Shown: piece by piece, positions 23,766-32,948 of the stretch | How positions within the stretch are numbered: the stretch's first letter is position 1 | How the letters are laid out: each line of letters opens with the position of its first letter | Source: Actibacterium atlanticum | Lineage (GTDB): Bacteria; Pseudomonadota; Alphaproteobacteria; Rhodobacterales; Rhodobacteraceae | DNA length: 64,000 nucleotides | NCBI RefSeq assembly: GCF_000671395.1 | Contig: NZ_AQQY01000008.1 | Location: 1-64,000 of the forward strand | Direction of reading: 5' to 3' | Program-made: the position numbers and the translations under genes | Notes under the pieces: generated by a model | What the model was told of the DNA's origin: nothing | The model's input: only the letters and a program-made list of their open reading frames with translations | Databases searched by the model: none

Positions 23766-25696
23766 GCCTCCCAACCGACGCGATGGAACTGCCCGAGGGC
23801 GAGATTAACAAACACTATGACGCCGCCGCCGCGATGCTGGAGGGGCTGGATCACACGCCGCGCATCGCCAAGGGCAAAGAGCCCGCCGCCGTGGAACGCT
23901 CGCCCGGGATCACCCGCACCCGGCGGTTCCGGTCGACCACGCCGGGGCTGGTGACGCGCTCCACCGCGCGGCCCGAAGGCGTGCGCCTGATCGAACGCAT
24001 AGAGGGCGCTGATGGCGATGACCCGCTGGTCTCACCGCTGCAGGCAACCACCCTGCACGTGCTGCGCCGCGCGTTGGCGATTGGCCTTGCGATGGGCGAG
24101 GGGTTCTCGGAACAAACCGGCCTGTCCGAGCTGAAAAAAGCCAACCTGGCAGGCAACTTGCCCACCACCCGCAGCACCGAATTCTCGGAACTTCTGGCCG
24201 CCGAGGCGCTGGTGACCCTTGCCAGCTTCGCCAACGCCACCGCCTTCCTGATCGCCCCACACCTGTCGGAAACCACCGTCGAAATCGGCGGGGTCGAAGA
24301 GATCCTGACCGACAACGCCCAGCTTGCCCTGCACGGCGCCCTGTGGGAGCTGGATCAGGATCTGGCCGCCTTCGCCACCGACGAGCCCCGCATGGTCGCC
24401 ACCGTCGCCGCCTTTGCCGAACAGCTGATGGAGAAGCTCGCCCTGCGCGGCCAAACCGCCCCGCGGTTGGCACCGTTTACCGGCGCTTCTTACCGCGTTG
24501 AGGCCGACGACCTGACCATTCAGGGCTTCACCCCGGCGCGGCGCGGCAAGGGCACCACCCTGACCATGAGCTTCAAGAAACCCCATCAGGTCGTCGGCAA
24601 CCACATCGCCAAATATCAGGCAATGAAGCTGGCCAAGATGCTGATGGCCTATGATTTTGACCGCAAAATCAACCCCTTCGCCGAAATGGGCGGGTTCATC
24701 TTTACCTTCATGGGCGACGGCGCGCCGGGCACCGGTAAGACCACTCTGATCCAGATGATGGCCGGGCTGATCAATGAATACTGCCAAAACGCGGGCTATC
24801 CGTTCCGCTATCAGAACTTCTCGATCGACCAGATCGACAGCTATCAGGGCAAGTCCGGCCAGAATGCCAAGGCGTTTGTGAACAACGTTCTTGATCCCAA
24901 TGTAATCGGCTTTGGCACCATCGACGACATCGACCAAATCGCCGGCAAGCGCGGTGACAAACAGTCCTCGGCCGGCCAGCAAGAGGTCACGGCGGTGTTT
25001 ATGGAGGCCTTCGCGGGTGCCGGCACCGTGGTGCGCGGCAACTGTACCTTTGGCATGTTCTCGAACTACCCCGAAAACGTCGATGACGCCCTGCGCCAAC
25101 GCGCCGGGGCGCGCTTTCTGGTCGACGGGCCGCAGACGCAGGACGACTATATCGACATCCTCGCGCTGTTGATGGGCAAGAACCACGACATCCCGCTGGG
25201 CGAGCATGAACTTTACGCCGCGCAACAGATCAAACGCGCGGTCGCCGCGTCGTTCGAGGCCCACGGAAAACCGCAGGAAGACGGGTTGCTGAAGGTCTGG
25301 GAACAAACCGCCGCCGACATCGGCCCGCTCGATACCATCGCCAAGCTGGGTACCTACCTGAAAGCGATCCAACAGGCCGACCCGCGCTTCACCGGCCGCG
25401 CCATCAAGAACATCACCGACGCCGTCAAAGTCCGCGCGATGGATTTTGAGCTGCCCGATGAATGGATGGAACAACCCGACCTGTTCCTGTTCAAACCCTA
25501 CGATGAAAAACTGGCGATGATCCGCGACATGACCCAGCCGATCACCGTCGAAATGGTCATCCAAGAGATCAACCGCTACGCCGATTCCGAGTTCCGCTAT
25601 GCCGACAAATCCGACGAAGCCGCCATCGCCCGCATGGTCCGCGACTACGGCCTGACCGAGGAAGCCAAACGGCGGTATCTGGAGGGGAAAGGCTAG
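23762..25696 (+). CDS. AAA+ ATPase of unknown function, 644 aa
   Basis: This protein has a 300-residue N-terminal region of unknown fold, followed by one AAA+ module. Walker A is GDGAPGTGKTT (318-328) and Walker B is FGTIDDID (384-391). A sensor-1-like asparagine lies in FGMFSN (435), and an arginine-finger candidate in LRQRAGARF (445-451). The N-terminal part is helical, with a basic start, and contains FKKPHQVVGNHIAKYQAM before the module. It is cytoplasmic by sequence. It is the probable engine of the locus, with the small ORF at 23538 coupled in front and a membrane protein gene 157 bases downstream. Confidence 0.85.
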   Translation: MSLPTDAMELPEGEINKHYDAAAAMLEGLDHTPRIAKGKEPAAVERSPGITRTRRFRSTTPGLVTRSTARPEGVRLIERIEGADGDDPLVSPLQATTLHVLRRALAIGLAMGEGFSEQTGLSELKKANLAGNLPTTRSTEFSELLAAEALVTLASFANATAFLIAPHLSETTVEIGGVEEILTDNAQLALHGALWELDQDLAAFATDEPRMVATVAAFAEQLMEKLALRGQTAPRLAPFTGASYRVEADDLTIQGFTPARRGKGTTLTMSFKKPHQVVGNHIAKYQAMKLAKMLMAYDFDRKINPFAEMGGFIFTFMGDGAPGTGKTTLIQMMAGLINEYCQNAGYPFRYQNFSIDQIDSYQGKSGQNAKAFVNNVLDPNVIGFGTIDDIDQIAGKRGDKQSSAGQQEVTAVFMEAFAGAGTVVRGNCTFGMFSNYPENVDDALRQRAGARFLVDGPQTQDDYIDILALLMGKNHDIPLGEHELYAAQQIKRAVAASFEAHGKPQEDGLLKVWEQTAADIGPLDTIAKLGTYLKAIQQADPRFTGRAIKNITDAVKVRAMDFELPDEWMEQPDLFLFKPYDEKLAMIRDMTQPITVEMVIQEINRYADSEFRYADKSDEAAIARMVRDYGLTEEAKRRYLEGKG

Positions 25697-25720
25697 TGCA
25701 CAACCTCCTAAGCCTCTTCC

Positions 25721-25853
25721 GTCCGGGCCAACGGCCCGGACAGCGCCCCGTTGCTGACAGGCGATTGGAACAATCGCCGAGAAGGACCCTCCCCACGGGA
25801 GGGCGCTTCACGCGCCCCCAGGCTCGGGCGCTGTCCTGCGTTGGGAGAGCCTG
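25721..25853 (+). other. Structured leader with competing hairpins before a membrane protein gene
   Basis: Perfect hairpins follow one another: GTCCGGGCC/GGCCCGGAC (25721-25741), GGCGATTG/CAATCGCC (25760-25778), CCCTCCC/GGGAGGG (25787-25803), GGGCGC/GCGCCC (25801-25817) and CAGGCTC/GAGCCTG (25819-25853). A longer pairing, GGACAGCGCCC (25738-25748) with GGGCGCTGTCC (25826-25836), shares bases with the first hairpin and blocks the last one. The last stem covers GGGAGAG, the only ribosome-binding site for the ATG at 25854. It may be an RNA regulator or a mobile hairpin repeat. Confidence 0.6.
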
Positions 25854-26198
25854 ATGGCTTGGGATTCAGCCTACGCATTTCTGATGGTGGTGGTTATGTT
25901 GCTGGGGCCTTTGGTCTTCGTGCCTTGGGACCGTTGGGATACTGTGCGCAAACCTTTGACGAGCTACCTGATCCTTTTTGTATATCTTACTGGTCGGACG
26001 ATGCTGATACTGATTGCGATTGGAACGTATTTCTTTGTTGCTGTAGAAGGTTACGCCTTTGACCAAGTCTTCGCTGCATTCTTTAGTGACGAATACTCGG
26101 CTGTCGTGTTCCTGTTTGCGAAAGGCGTTGCATTCTTCGCCTTTGCCGGGCTTCTGGCGCACCGCCTCTGGGGGCGGACTGATGGAGAAACGCTATGA
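25854..26198 (+). CDS. Small multi-pass membrane protein, unknown function
   Basis: This 114-aa protein has about three or four membrane-spanning segments: FLMVVVMLLGPLVFVPW (residues 9-25), YLILFVYLTGRTMLILIAIG, and VVFLFAKGVAFFAFAGLLAH. Short charged loops and a polar tail (GRTDGETL) separate and follow them. The family is not recognised. It overlaps the next gene by ATGA. The ribosome-binding site lies inside a hairpin of the leader at 25721-25853. Confidence 0.68.
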   Translation: MAWDSAYAFLMVVVMLLGPLVFVPWDRWDTVRKPLTSYLILFVYLTGRTMLILIAIGTYFFVAVEGYAFDQVFAAFFSDEYSAVVFLFAKGVAFFAFAGLLAHRLWGRTDGETL

Positions 26199-27553
26199 AA
26201 CGCCTCATCGAAAAAGGTCTGATGTTCGGCAATCTGATCGAGGTTTCCAGCCCCGCTTTGATTGCCCGCTACAACCGCGCCCTTAAGCATCTGACGGGCC
26301 GCGAAACCGCGTTGCAGGATTTCCACATCGACATTGCAGGCTACTCGCCCGAGGTCGGTGATGAGCTGGGCGATCATCTCTACCTGAACCCCAACGGGGT
26401 GAACCGGCAGTTCATCTTGCTGACGACCGAACAGAAAACCGCGCCCTTGCTGGGGGCGAAATTCTCCACCTCGCGCGGGCTCTTGCGCCGGTTTATTGAG
26501 GAAAACGAACCCCAGCTTTTCGCTCTCACCGCGCAAGATGCCGTCGCGGGCGAGCTGGCGAATTCGGTCTTTGAACTCAGTTCACCCAAGCGCCTGTTCG
26601 ACATCCGCAAGATCACGGTCGAGGCCGACACGACGCGCAGCCACGTCGCCAACGCCGACAAGCTGGCCGACAAGATCACCCAATTCCGCACCAAGGAAGA
26701 CGCGTGGTTTGACGACGTTCTGATCGCCGAGATGATCACCCTCGCCAAAGAAACCGGTGACGTCACCCGCAACCCGGTGCAGCTGAAACCCACCGAGATG
26801 GGAGAGGTCAATTTCTGGACCTCGCATTTTGGCGGGCTTTATCTGTTCCCGACGCTCGAAACCCCCGGCGTGATTGCTATGGCAGGGGACGATCAACTGG
26901 GCGATTTGCCCGTGCCCAACGTCTATGGTCCCGATGAACGCAACGCGATCGCCCATTTCCTGACAACGAATGACCTGATCGAACCCATCGTCAAAGCCCG
27001 CAACGTCGATGCCGCGGCAATCCTGCGCCAGAAAATGGATTTCATTTTGGTCGATGCCGCGGCCACGCTGGGCCATGACATGGGCGAGGCCACCCGCCAT
27101 GATCTGCGTAAGCTGGCCTATAAGCTGGGCGCCGCGTTGCCCGATGCGTTTCAGGGGCTGGCGGACCTCTTGCGCTGGGTCGAGGGTGGCGGGCAGTGGC
27201 CCCGTATCACCTCCGAACACCCATCCTATTTCTATACCCTGCGCGCCAAATCCGGCCCTGACCGTGATCTGGTCAACCAATTGCTGGCCGAGCTTGCCCC
27301 GCTGGATGTGCGCCAGCTGTTCATCTGCCACAAACAGCTGTTTTACCGCCTGTATGCGGGGTGGAGCGATGACAAGAAAACCTTCGTCGCCAATTTTCTG
27401 GAGCGCGAATATCTGGTAGATAAAGTCGGGGCGCGGGCTGCGTTGTTCGGCCCCGAGCCAGATATGACAACCCCGCCGCCCAAGCCCAACGTGGTGCCAG
27501 ACCGCATCGTCGATCTGGTTGGGCCGTGGGGCGCGGTAAGAAAGGGGCGATAG
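26195..27553 (+). CDS. Conserved protein of unknown function, 452 aa (possibly DUF6638)
   Basis: This protein begins MKRLIEKGLMFGNLIEV and has no signal peptide or clear membrane helix. Regions with a recognisable look are HLTGRETALQDFHIDIAGYS, VNRQFILLTTEQKTAPLLGA and a C-terminal LFICHKQLFYRLYAGWSDD. From memory it resembles the DUF6638 family found in Rhodobacterales; this was not checked. It starts by ATGA overlap with the membrane protein before it and is followed directly by a two-helix membrane protein. Confidence 0.75.
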   Translation: MKRLIEKGLMFGNLIEVSSPALIARYNRALKHLTGRETALQDFHIDIAGYSPEVGDELGDHLYLNPNGVNRQFILLTTEQKTAPLLGAKFSTSRGLLRRFIEENEPQLFALTAQDAVAGELANSVFELSSPKRLFDIRKITVEADTTRSHVANADKLADKITQFRTKEDAWFDDVLIAEMITLAKETGDVTRNPVQLKPTEMGEVNFWTSHFGGLYLFPTLETPGVIAMAGDDQLGDLPVPNVYGPDERNAIAHFLTTNDLIEPIVKARNVDAAAILRQKMDFILVDAAATLGHDMGEATRHDLRKLAYKLGAALPDAFQGLADLLRWVEGGGQWPRITSEHPSYFYTLRAKSGPDRDLVNQLLAELAPLDVRQLFICHKQLFYRLYAGWSDDKKTFVANFLEREYLVDKVGARAALFGPEPDMTTPPPKPNVVPDRIVDLVGPWGAVRKGR

Positions 27554-27835
27554 ATGTTGGGTGCGATCCGACTGGGCGTTTTCGGGCTGGTGGCCCTGAC
27601 GATCCTGTATTTCCTGATATCGCTGTATTCGCGGTCGGTCCGGCGCGAAAAGCTTGAGAATGAGGCGGCAGAACAGATCGCCCAAGGCACCCTCGACGCC
27701 GCCGCGCGCGATGCCTATATCGAAGACGGCATGCAGGACTATGAAAATTCCCTGCGCCGCAAGTTGATCCTTGGTGTGTTCGTCGTGCCCGTCGTGGTGG
27801 TGATCATACTGATTTATGTGACGAATTTCATGTGA
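27554..27835 (+). CDS. Small two-helix membrane protein
   Basis: This 93-aa protein has an N-terminal membrane helix (FGLVALTILYFLISLY, residues 10-25), a charged middle region (RREKLENEAAEQIAQG) and a C-terminal helix (LILGVFVVPVVVVIILIYV). It begins at the base after the previous stop (27553), with no spacer, which implies coupling. No family is recognised. It probably spans the inner membrane with both helices. Confidence 0.68.
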   Translation: MLGAIRLGVFGLVALTILYFLISLYSRSVRREKLENEAAEQIAQGTLDAAARDAYIEDGMQDYENSLRRKLILGVFVVPVVVVIILIYVTNFM

Positions 27836-27842
27836 GGCACCA

Positions 27843-28517
27843 ATGCGTTACGTCAAAGGCACCCTGATTGCCCTGATCGCTTTGCTGGCGATTGCTTTCT
27901 TTCACTACACCCTGCCGCAACGCGACGTGGTGCGCATTTCCGATACCTATGAAAAGCGGATCGACTTTGGTGAAAACTCGATCTTCTGGTCGTCGCCAGA
28001 CACCGGCAATGCCACCGGCACCGTGAACCGCGATATCTTTTTCATCCAGACGATCCAGACCAACGGCAAACCAATGGTCTATCGCAACGAAGATACCGGC
28101 TGGGGCTGGCCGCCGTATTTCAAGCTTGATACCTCGAACCTGCAAACCGAGGCCGCTGATCTGAAATCCAGCGCCGAGGCGCCCAAGTGGGTGGTGATCA
28201 AGCATTACGGCTGGCGCAATGAATTCCTGTCGATCTACCCAAACGCCGTTGGCGTGCGTCAGGTCGACAGCCCCGATGTCAGCCTGTTCCCGTGGATGAA
28301 CATCGTGATCCTGACGTTGATCGGTCTTGTGCTGTTGTTTCTATATCGGCTTTGGGCGCAATTCCGTCAGCGCGCGATTGATCCGCTGCTGGAAGACGCA
28401 GGCGAGGCATGGGATGCCGTTGATGAACGCGCCGATCAGGCGCGCGATGCGGCTAAGGCCAAAGCGACCGGATTTCGCGCGTGGCTGAACACCTGGAAGG
28501 GCACGCCACGCAAGTGA
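27843..28517 (+). CDS. DUF1523-family membrane protein
   Basis: This 224-aa protein matches DUF1523, a family of unknown function in Rhodobacteraceae. It has an N-terminal helix (LIALIALLAIAFFHYTLPQR) and a soluble middle part with FIQTIQTNGKPMVYRNEDTG and YFKLDTSNLQTEAADL. A second helix near residues 150-170 (IVILTLIGLVLLFLYRLW) and a charged cytoplasmic tail follow. The middle domain is probably periplasmic. It is the last gene of the eight-gene locus and ends against panC on the other strand. Confidence 0.85.
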   Translation: MRYVKGTLIALIALLAIAFFHYTLPQRDVVRISDTYEKRIDFGENSIFWSSPDTGNATGTVNRDIFFIQTIQTNGKPMVYRNEDTGWGWPPYFKLDTSNLQTEAADLKSSAEAPKWVVIKHYGWRNEFLSIYPNAVGVRQVDSPDVSLFPWMNIVILTLIGLVLLFLYRLWAQFRQRAIDPLLEDAGEAWDAVDERADQARDAAKAKATGFRAWLNTWKGTPRK

Positions 28518-29363
28518 TCAGACCGGGTCGACCGCGATATTGTCGATCAAACGGATGCCATCCAACCATGCTGCGGCCAGCAACCGTGCCGGCGTGTCCA
28601 AGGCCTCAAGCGGGGCAAGCCCATCGGCAGCGCGCAGCTCCAGATATTCGACCTTGTCATAGCCCGCTTTGGTGATCGCCTTGCTGGCTTTGGCAAGGCT
28701 TTTGTCCACGGGTTTGCCCGCCTGAATTTCAGCGGCGGCGGCCTGCATTGCGGCGTACAGACCGGGCGCTTTGGCGCGGGTCTCGGCGGTCAGATGCATA
28801 TTGCGCGAAGAGCGCGCCAACCCATCTTCATCGCGGTTGGTCTGGCAGCCGACGATTTCAACCTGAAGGTCCAGATCGGCGGCGACACGTTTGACCACCT
28901 GCAATTGTTGATAGTCTTTCTCGCCGAAATAAGCACGATGCGCGCGGGTCTGGATCAGCAACTTGCTGACCACGGTCGACACGCCATCAAAATGCCCCGG
29001 ACGCCCAGCGCCACACAGGCCCTCGGACACGCCGGCCACGCTAACGGTGGTGGCATAGCCGTTGGGGTACATTTCTTCGACCTTGGGGAAATAGACAGCG
29101 TCCACCTTCAATTCGCCCAGCATCGCCAGATCCTGTTCTTCGGTGCGCGGATAGGTTTCCAGATCGCCTTCGTCATTGAACTGCGTGGGGTTCACAAAGA
29201 TCGTGACGATCACCAGATCGCACTCGGCCTGCGCGGCGCGCACAAGGCTCAGATGGCCTTCGTGCAAAGCGCCCATGGTGGGGACAACACCGATGGTCTT
29301 GCGGCCTGTGTGCCAAGGCCCTGTGCCCAGGTAAAGCTCGTCCAGACGGCGCAGAATTCTCAT
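28518..29363 (-). CDS. panC: Pantothenate synthetase
   Basis: PanC (281 aa) joins pantoate and beta-alanine with ATP to give pantothenate, the last step toward vitamin B5. Conserved segments are [16 protein letters not shown] (the HIGH-type ATP motif), [35 protein letters not shown] and RSSRNMHL. The start overlaps the panB stop by 4 bases, so the two are coupled. It converges with the DUF1523 gene, with no gap. Confidence 0.97.
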   Translation of the reverse strand: MRILRRLDELYLGTGPWHTGRKTIGVVPTMGALHEGHLSLVRAAQAECDLVIVTIFVNPTQFNDEGDLETYPRTEEQDLAMLGELKVDAVYFPKVEEMYPNGYATTVSVAGVSEGLCGAGRPGHFDGVSTVVSKLLIQTRAHRAYFGEKDYQQLQVVKRVAADLDLQVEIVGCQTNRDEDGLARSSRNMHLTAETRAKAPGLYAAMQAAAAEIQAGKPVDKSLAKASKAITKAGYDKVEYLELRAADGLAPLEALDTPARLLAAAWLDGIRLIDNIAVDPV

Positions 29364-30193
29364 TTCTTTTTCTCCGGCGCCTGATCGGCGAAAATGTGTT
29401 CCGGGGCGGGGAAGCTGCGCGCGCGCACTTCCTTGGCATATTGTTCCACGGCGGCTTTGCCATCGTCGAACAGCGTGCCATAGCGTTTCACGAATTTCGG
29501 TTTGAACTTGGTGAACAGGCCCAGCATGTCATCGACCACCAGAATTTGCCCGTCACACCCGGCCGAGGCCCCAATGCCAATCGTCGGGATCGGGATGGCG
29601 GCAGTGATGCCATCGGCCAGATTGGCGGGAACTTTTTCCAACACAACGGCAAAGGCCCCGGCGTCCGAGACAGCCTTGGCATCCGCCATCACGCGATCGC
29701 CATCTTCGCCGCGTCCCTGCACAGCATAACCGCCCAGCGTGTTGATCGCTTGCGGGGTCAGTCCGACATGGGCCATCACCGGGATCGAGCGCGAGGTCAG
29801 GAAGCGGATGGTTTCAGCCATCTCAACGCCGCCTTCCAGTTTGACGGCGGCGCAGCCGGTCTCTCGCATCAGACGGGCGGCATTGCGAAAAGCCTGTTCG
29901 GGGCCTTCTTCATAGCTGCCAAAGGGCATGTCGATCACCAGCATCGAATGCTTCAGGGCGCGCGCCACGGCTTGGCCATGCATCACCATCATGTCCATGG
30001 TCACGCCCAGGGTCGACGGCAAGCCGTGGATCACCATGCCCACTGAATCGCCCACCAAAACAAAGTCACAAGCCTCGTCAACCATCTCGGCGATGGGGTG
30101 GGTATAGGCTGTCAGACTGACAATCGGGTCGCCGCCTTTGCGGGCCAGAATGTCTTGCGGGGTGGGGACCCGAATTTGCGCTGTCGCACTCAT
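29360..30193 (-). CDS. panB: 3-methyl-2-oxobutanoate hydroxymethyltransferase
   Basis: PanB (277 aa) transfers a hydroxymethyl group from methylene-tetrahydrofolate to ketoisovalerate, the first committed step of pantothenate synthesis. It is a TIM-barrel with [20 protein letters not shown], the lysine in [17 protein letters not shown], and [20 protein letters not shown]. It has a normal length, and GGAGC precedes the ATG. It is the first gene of panB-panC. Confidence 0.97.
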   Translation of the reverse strand: MSATAQIRVPTPQDILARKGGDPIVSLTAYTHPIAEMVDEACDFVLVGDSVGMVIHGLPSTLGVTMDMMVMHGQAVARALKHSMLVIDMPFGSYEEGPEQAFRNAARLMRETGCAAVKLEGGVEMAETIRFLTSRSIPVMAHVGLTPQAINTLGGYAVQGRGEDGDRVMADAKAVSDAGAFAVVLEKVPANLADGITAAIPIPTIGIGASAGCDGQILVVDDMLGLFTKFKPKFVKRYGTLFDDGKAAVEQYAKEVRARSFPAPEHIFADQAPEKKK

Positions 30194-30347
30194 GGGCGGC
30201 TCCTAAACCGATGATAGTTCGGGCGGTTTATAATTTCGCGGGTGCAGAAAAACCAGCATTTCCTCTGTTAGCGCGACCGTCGGCGGTTTCGCCGTGGCCT
30301 CACAGCCGTTACAGATAGGGAAAAGGCAACGCATAAGGGGCCAGACC

Positions 30348-31328
30348 ATGCAGCCGGGCGAACGCAACCTGATCACGGATGTCACTGGATTGCGCGTGGG
30401 TAACGCGCAGGACGATACGGTGAAAACCGGCGCAACGGTTCTGGTTGGAGAGGTGCCCTTCACCGCCGGGATACATGTGATGGGCGGCGCGCCGGGCACC
30501 CGCGAAAGTGATCTTCTGGCGCCCGACAAAACCGTGCAACAGGTCGACGCGTTGGTCTTGTCGGGCGGCTCGGCCTTTGGTCTGGACGCACCGTCGGGCG
30601 TGGCGGATGCTCTGGCCGCGCAGGGGCGCGGATTTGCCGTGGGCGATGTGCGCGTGCCCATTGTGCCCGGCGCGATCCTGTTTGACCTGATCAATGGCGG
30701 CAATAAAGACTGGGCCGAAAACCCTTATAAACCCCTTGGCGCGCAAGCGCTGGCCAATGCGGCAACGGACTTTGCACTGGGCAGTACCGGCGCGGGCACC
30801 GGCGCTTTGACCGCGACGCTCAAGGGCGGGTTGGGATCGGCCTCTTGCGTTTTGCCTTCGGGCCATACGGTGGGCGCATTGGTTGCCGTGAATGCGCTGG
30901 GGGATACCATCATGGGCGCGGGGCCGCAGTTCTGGGCCGCCCCGTTTGAAATGGGGGCTGAGTTCGGCGGGCTGGGGCAGGGTGCGTTTGACCCGACCAA
31001 ACCGCCCGCCCTTAAAGGCCATGCGCCGCAAAACACCACCATCGCCATCGTCGCCACCGATGCCGCCCTGACGCAAGCCCAATGCACCCGCCTTGCCACC
31101 GCCGCCCATGACGGCATGGCCCGCGCGCTGCTGCCATCGCACACCCCGATGGATGGCGATTTGATCTTTGCGGCCGCGACCGCCACAGCCCCGCAAGAGC
31201 CTGATCTGCTGATGCTGGGCCATTTCGCCGCCACCTGTCTGGCCCGCGCGATTGCACGCGGAGTTTACCACGCCACCCCCGCCCCAAATGACGCCATGCC
31301 TTGCTGGCGAACGCGTTTCGGGGTTTGA
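30348..31328 (+). CDS. P1-family aminopeptidase (DmpA-like)
   Basis: This 326-aa protein belongs to the P1 (DmpA/BapA) family of Ntn-type peptidases that self-cleave to create an N-terminal nucleophile. The cleavage site is expected at G163-S164 in KGGLGSAS, leaving S164 as nucleophile. VLSGGSAFGLDA and STGAGTGAL are family motifs. Family members release N-terminal D- or L-amino acids or beta-peptides; the substrate is unknown here. I chose the ATG at 30348, which has AAGGGG in front. It may be co-transcribed with gabD 28 bases downstream. Confidence 0.86.
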   Translation: MQPGERNLITDVTGLRVGNAQDDTVKTGATVLVGEVPFTAGIHVMGGAPGTRESDLLAPDKTVQQVDALVLSGGSAFGLDAPSGVADALAAQGRGFAVGDVRVPIVPGAILFDLINGGNKDWAENPYKPLGAQALANAATDFALGSTGAGTGALTATLKGGLGSASCVLPSGHTVGALVAVNALGDTIMGAGPQFWAAPFEMGAEFGGLGQGAFDPTKPPALKGHAPQNTTIAIVATDAALTQAQCTRLATAAHDGMARALLPSHTPMDGDLIFAAATATAPQEPDLLMLGHFAATCLARAIARGVYHATPAPNDAMPCWRTRFGV

Positions 31329-31356
31329 TACAGCTGTTATAACAAGGAGGCCCGCC

Positions 31357-32820
31357 ATGATCCTGTCCAAGATGCTGTCCGATCCGTCACTGCTGGCCAC
31401 GCAGGCCTATCTGGCGGGCGACTGGGTCGAGGCCGACACCGGCGCCCGCTTTGATGTTACTAATCCGGCCACGGGCGAAGTGCTTGAAACCGTGCCCGAT
31501 ATGGGACGGGCCGAAACCGCCCGCGCGATTGAGGCCGCCCGCATCGCGCAAAAAGACTGGGCCGCGCGCACCGCCAAAGACCGCGCGCAGCTCCTGCGCC
31601 GTTGGTTCGATCTGATGATGGCCAACCAAGAGGATCTGGCGATCATCCTGACCGCCGAGATGGGCAAACCCCTGACCGAAGCGCGCGGCGAAATCGCCTA
31701 TGGTGCCTCGTTTATTGAGTGGTTCGCCGAAGAGGGCAAACGCGTCTATGGTGAAACCATCCCCGGCCACGCGCCCGACAAAAGGATCATGGTGCAAAAA
31801 CAGCCCATCGGCGTGGTTGGCTCGATCACCCCGTGGAACTTCCCGAACGCGATGATCGCCCGCAAGGCCGCGCCGGCGCTGGCCGCTGGCTGTGGCTTTG
31901 TCGCGCGCCCGGCTTCGGAAACACCGCTCTCGGCGCTGGCAATGGCGGTGCTGGCCGACCGCGCGGGCCTGCCCAAGGGGCTGCTTTCTGTGATCCCGTC
32001 CAATGACGCCGCAGGCATCGGTAAAGAGTTCTGCGAAAACCCCACCGTGCGCAAACTGACCTTCACCGGATCAACCCAAGTGGGCCGGATTCTGTTGGCC
32101 CAAGCCGCGCCGCAGGTGATGAAATGCTCGATGGAGCTGGGCGGCAATGCGCCGTTCATCGTGTTTGACGACGCCGATCTGGACGCCGCCGTCGAAGGCG
32201 CGATCATGTGCAAGTTCCGCAACAACGGCCAAACCTGCGTCTGCGCCAACCGGATTTATGTGCAGGACGGCGTCTATGACGCCTTTGCCGAAAAGCTGGC
32301 GGCGGCGGTTGCCAAGATGACCGTGGGCAACGGCATGGAGGAGGGCACCGATCTGGGCCCGCTGATTTCCGACAAAGCCGTCGCCAAGGTCGAAGCCCAC
32401 ATCGCCGATGCCACGGCCAAGGGCGGGCAGATCACACTGGGGGGCGCGCGCATGGGCAATGAAGGCACCTTCTTTGAACCCACCATCGTCACCGGCGCAA
32501 CGCGCGACATGGCCTTTTCCACCGATGAAACCTTCGGCCCGCTCGCACCGTTATTCCGCTTCAAGGACGAGGAAGAGGTCATCGCGCTGGCCAATAACAC
32601 GATCTTTGGTCTGGCCTCGTATTTCTATGCCAAGGATCTTAGCCGCGTTTACAAGGTCGCCGAGGCGCTGGAATACGGAATCGTGGGGGTAAACACCGGG
32701 ATCATCTCGACCGAAGTCGCCCCGTTTGGCGGCGTCAAACAGTCCGGGCTTGGCCGCGAAGGCTCGCGCCACGGGATCGAAGATTTCATGGAATTGAAGT
32801 ATATCTGCCTGTCAGTGTGA
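31357..32820 (+). CDS. gabD: Succinate-semialdehyde dehydrogenase (aldehyde dehydrogenase family)
   Basis: This 487-aa aldehyde dehydrogenase matches the GabD group, which oxidises succinate semialdehyde to succinate at the end of the GABA shunt. The catalytic residues are E260 in MELGGNAPF and C294 in NGQTCVC, with C296 as the possible redox-switch partner seen in E. coli GabD. ITPWNFP and EVAPFGGVKQSGLGREGSRHG are typical. The usual KPA coenzyme motif reads RPA. AAGGAGG precedes the ATG at 31357. A related semialdehyde dehydrogenase is the alternative. Confidence 0.87.
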   Translation: MILSKMLSDPSLLATQAYLAGDWVEADTGARFDVTNPATGEVLETVPDMGRAETARAIEAARIAQKDWAARTAKDRAQLLRRWFDLMMANQEDLAIILTAEMGKPLTEARGEIAYGASFIEWFAEEGKRVYGETIPGHAPDKRIMVQKQPIGVVGSITPWNFPNAMIARKAAPALAAGCGFVARPASETPLSALAMAVLADRAGLPKGLLSVIPSNDAAGIGKEFCENPTVRKLTFTGSTQVGRILLAQAAPQVMKCSMELGGNAPFIVFDDADLDAAVEGAIMCKFRNNGQTCVCANRIYVQDGVYDAFAEKLAAAVAKMTVGNGMEEGTDLGPLISDKAVAKVEAHIADATAKGGQITLGGARMGNEGTFFEPTIVTGATRDMAFSTDETFGPLAPLFRFKDEEEVIALANNTIFGLASYFYAKDLSRVYKVAEALEYGIVGVNTGIISTEVAPFGGVKQSGLGREGSRHGIEDFMELKYICLSV

Positions 32821-32858
32821 TCGGCGCGGTGACCTAAGGGCATTAAATCTTAACAAAG

Positions 32859-32893
32859 GCGACAGTTTCGAATTTCTGAATCAAAACTGTCGC
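32859..32893. promoter_or_regulatory. Inverted repeat upstream of the phytase-like gene
   Basis: GCGACAGTTT (32859-32868) and AAACTGTCGC (32884-32893) are perfect complements with 15 bases between. They lie 56 bases before the ATG at 32949. No T-run follows on the plus strand, so a protein-binding site is more likely than a terminator. The CTGTC half-sites recall PhoB boxes, but they are inverted rather than direct. Confidence 0.45.
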
Positions 32894-32948
32894 AAAAGGG
32901 TTACCGGATTGGGCCACTCCCTGCGCATATAACCGCAGGAGACTTCTG

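Noticed and set aside
24032-25564. Long open frame on the minus strand opposite the AAA+ ATPase gene
   Set aside because: It is a GC-rich antisense shadow: the plus-strand frame carries complete AAA+ motifs, and the antisense product shows only repetitive Gly/Val/Gln-rich sequence.
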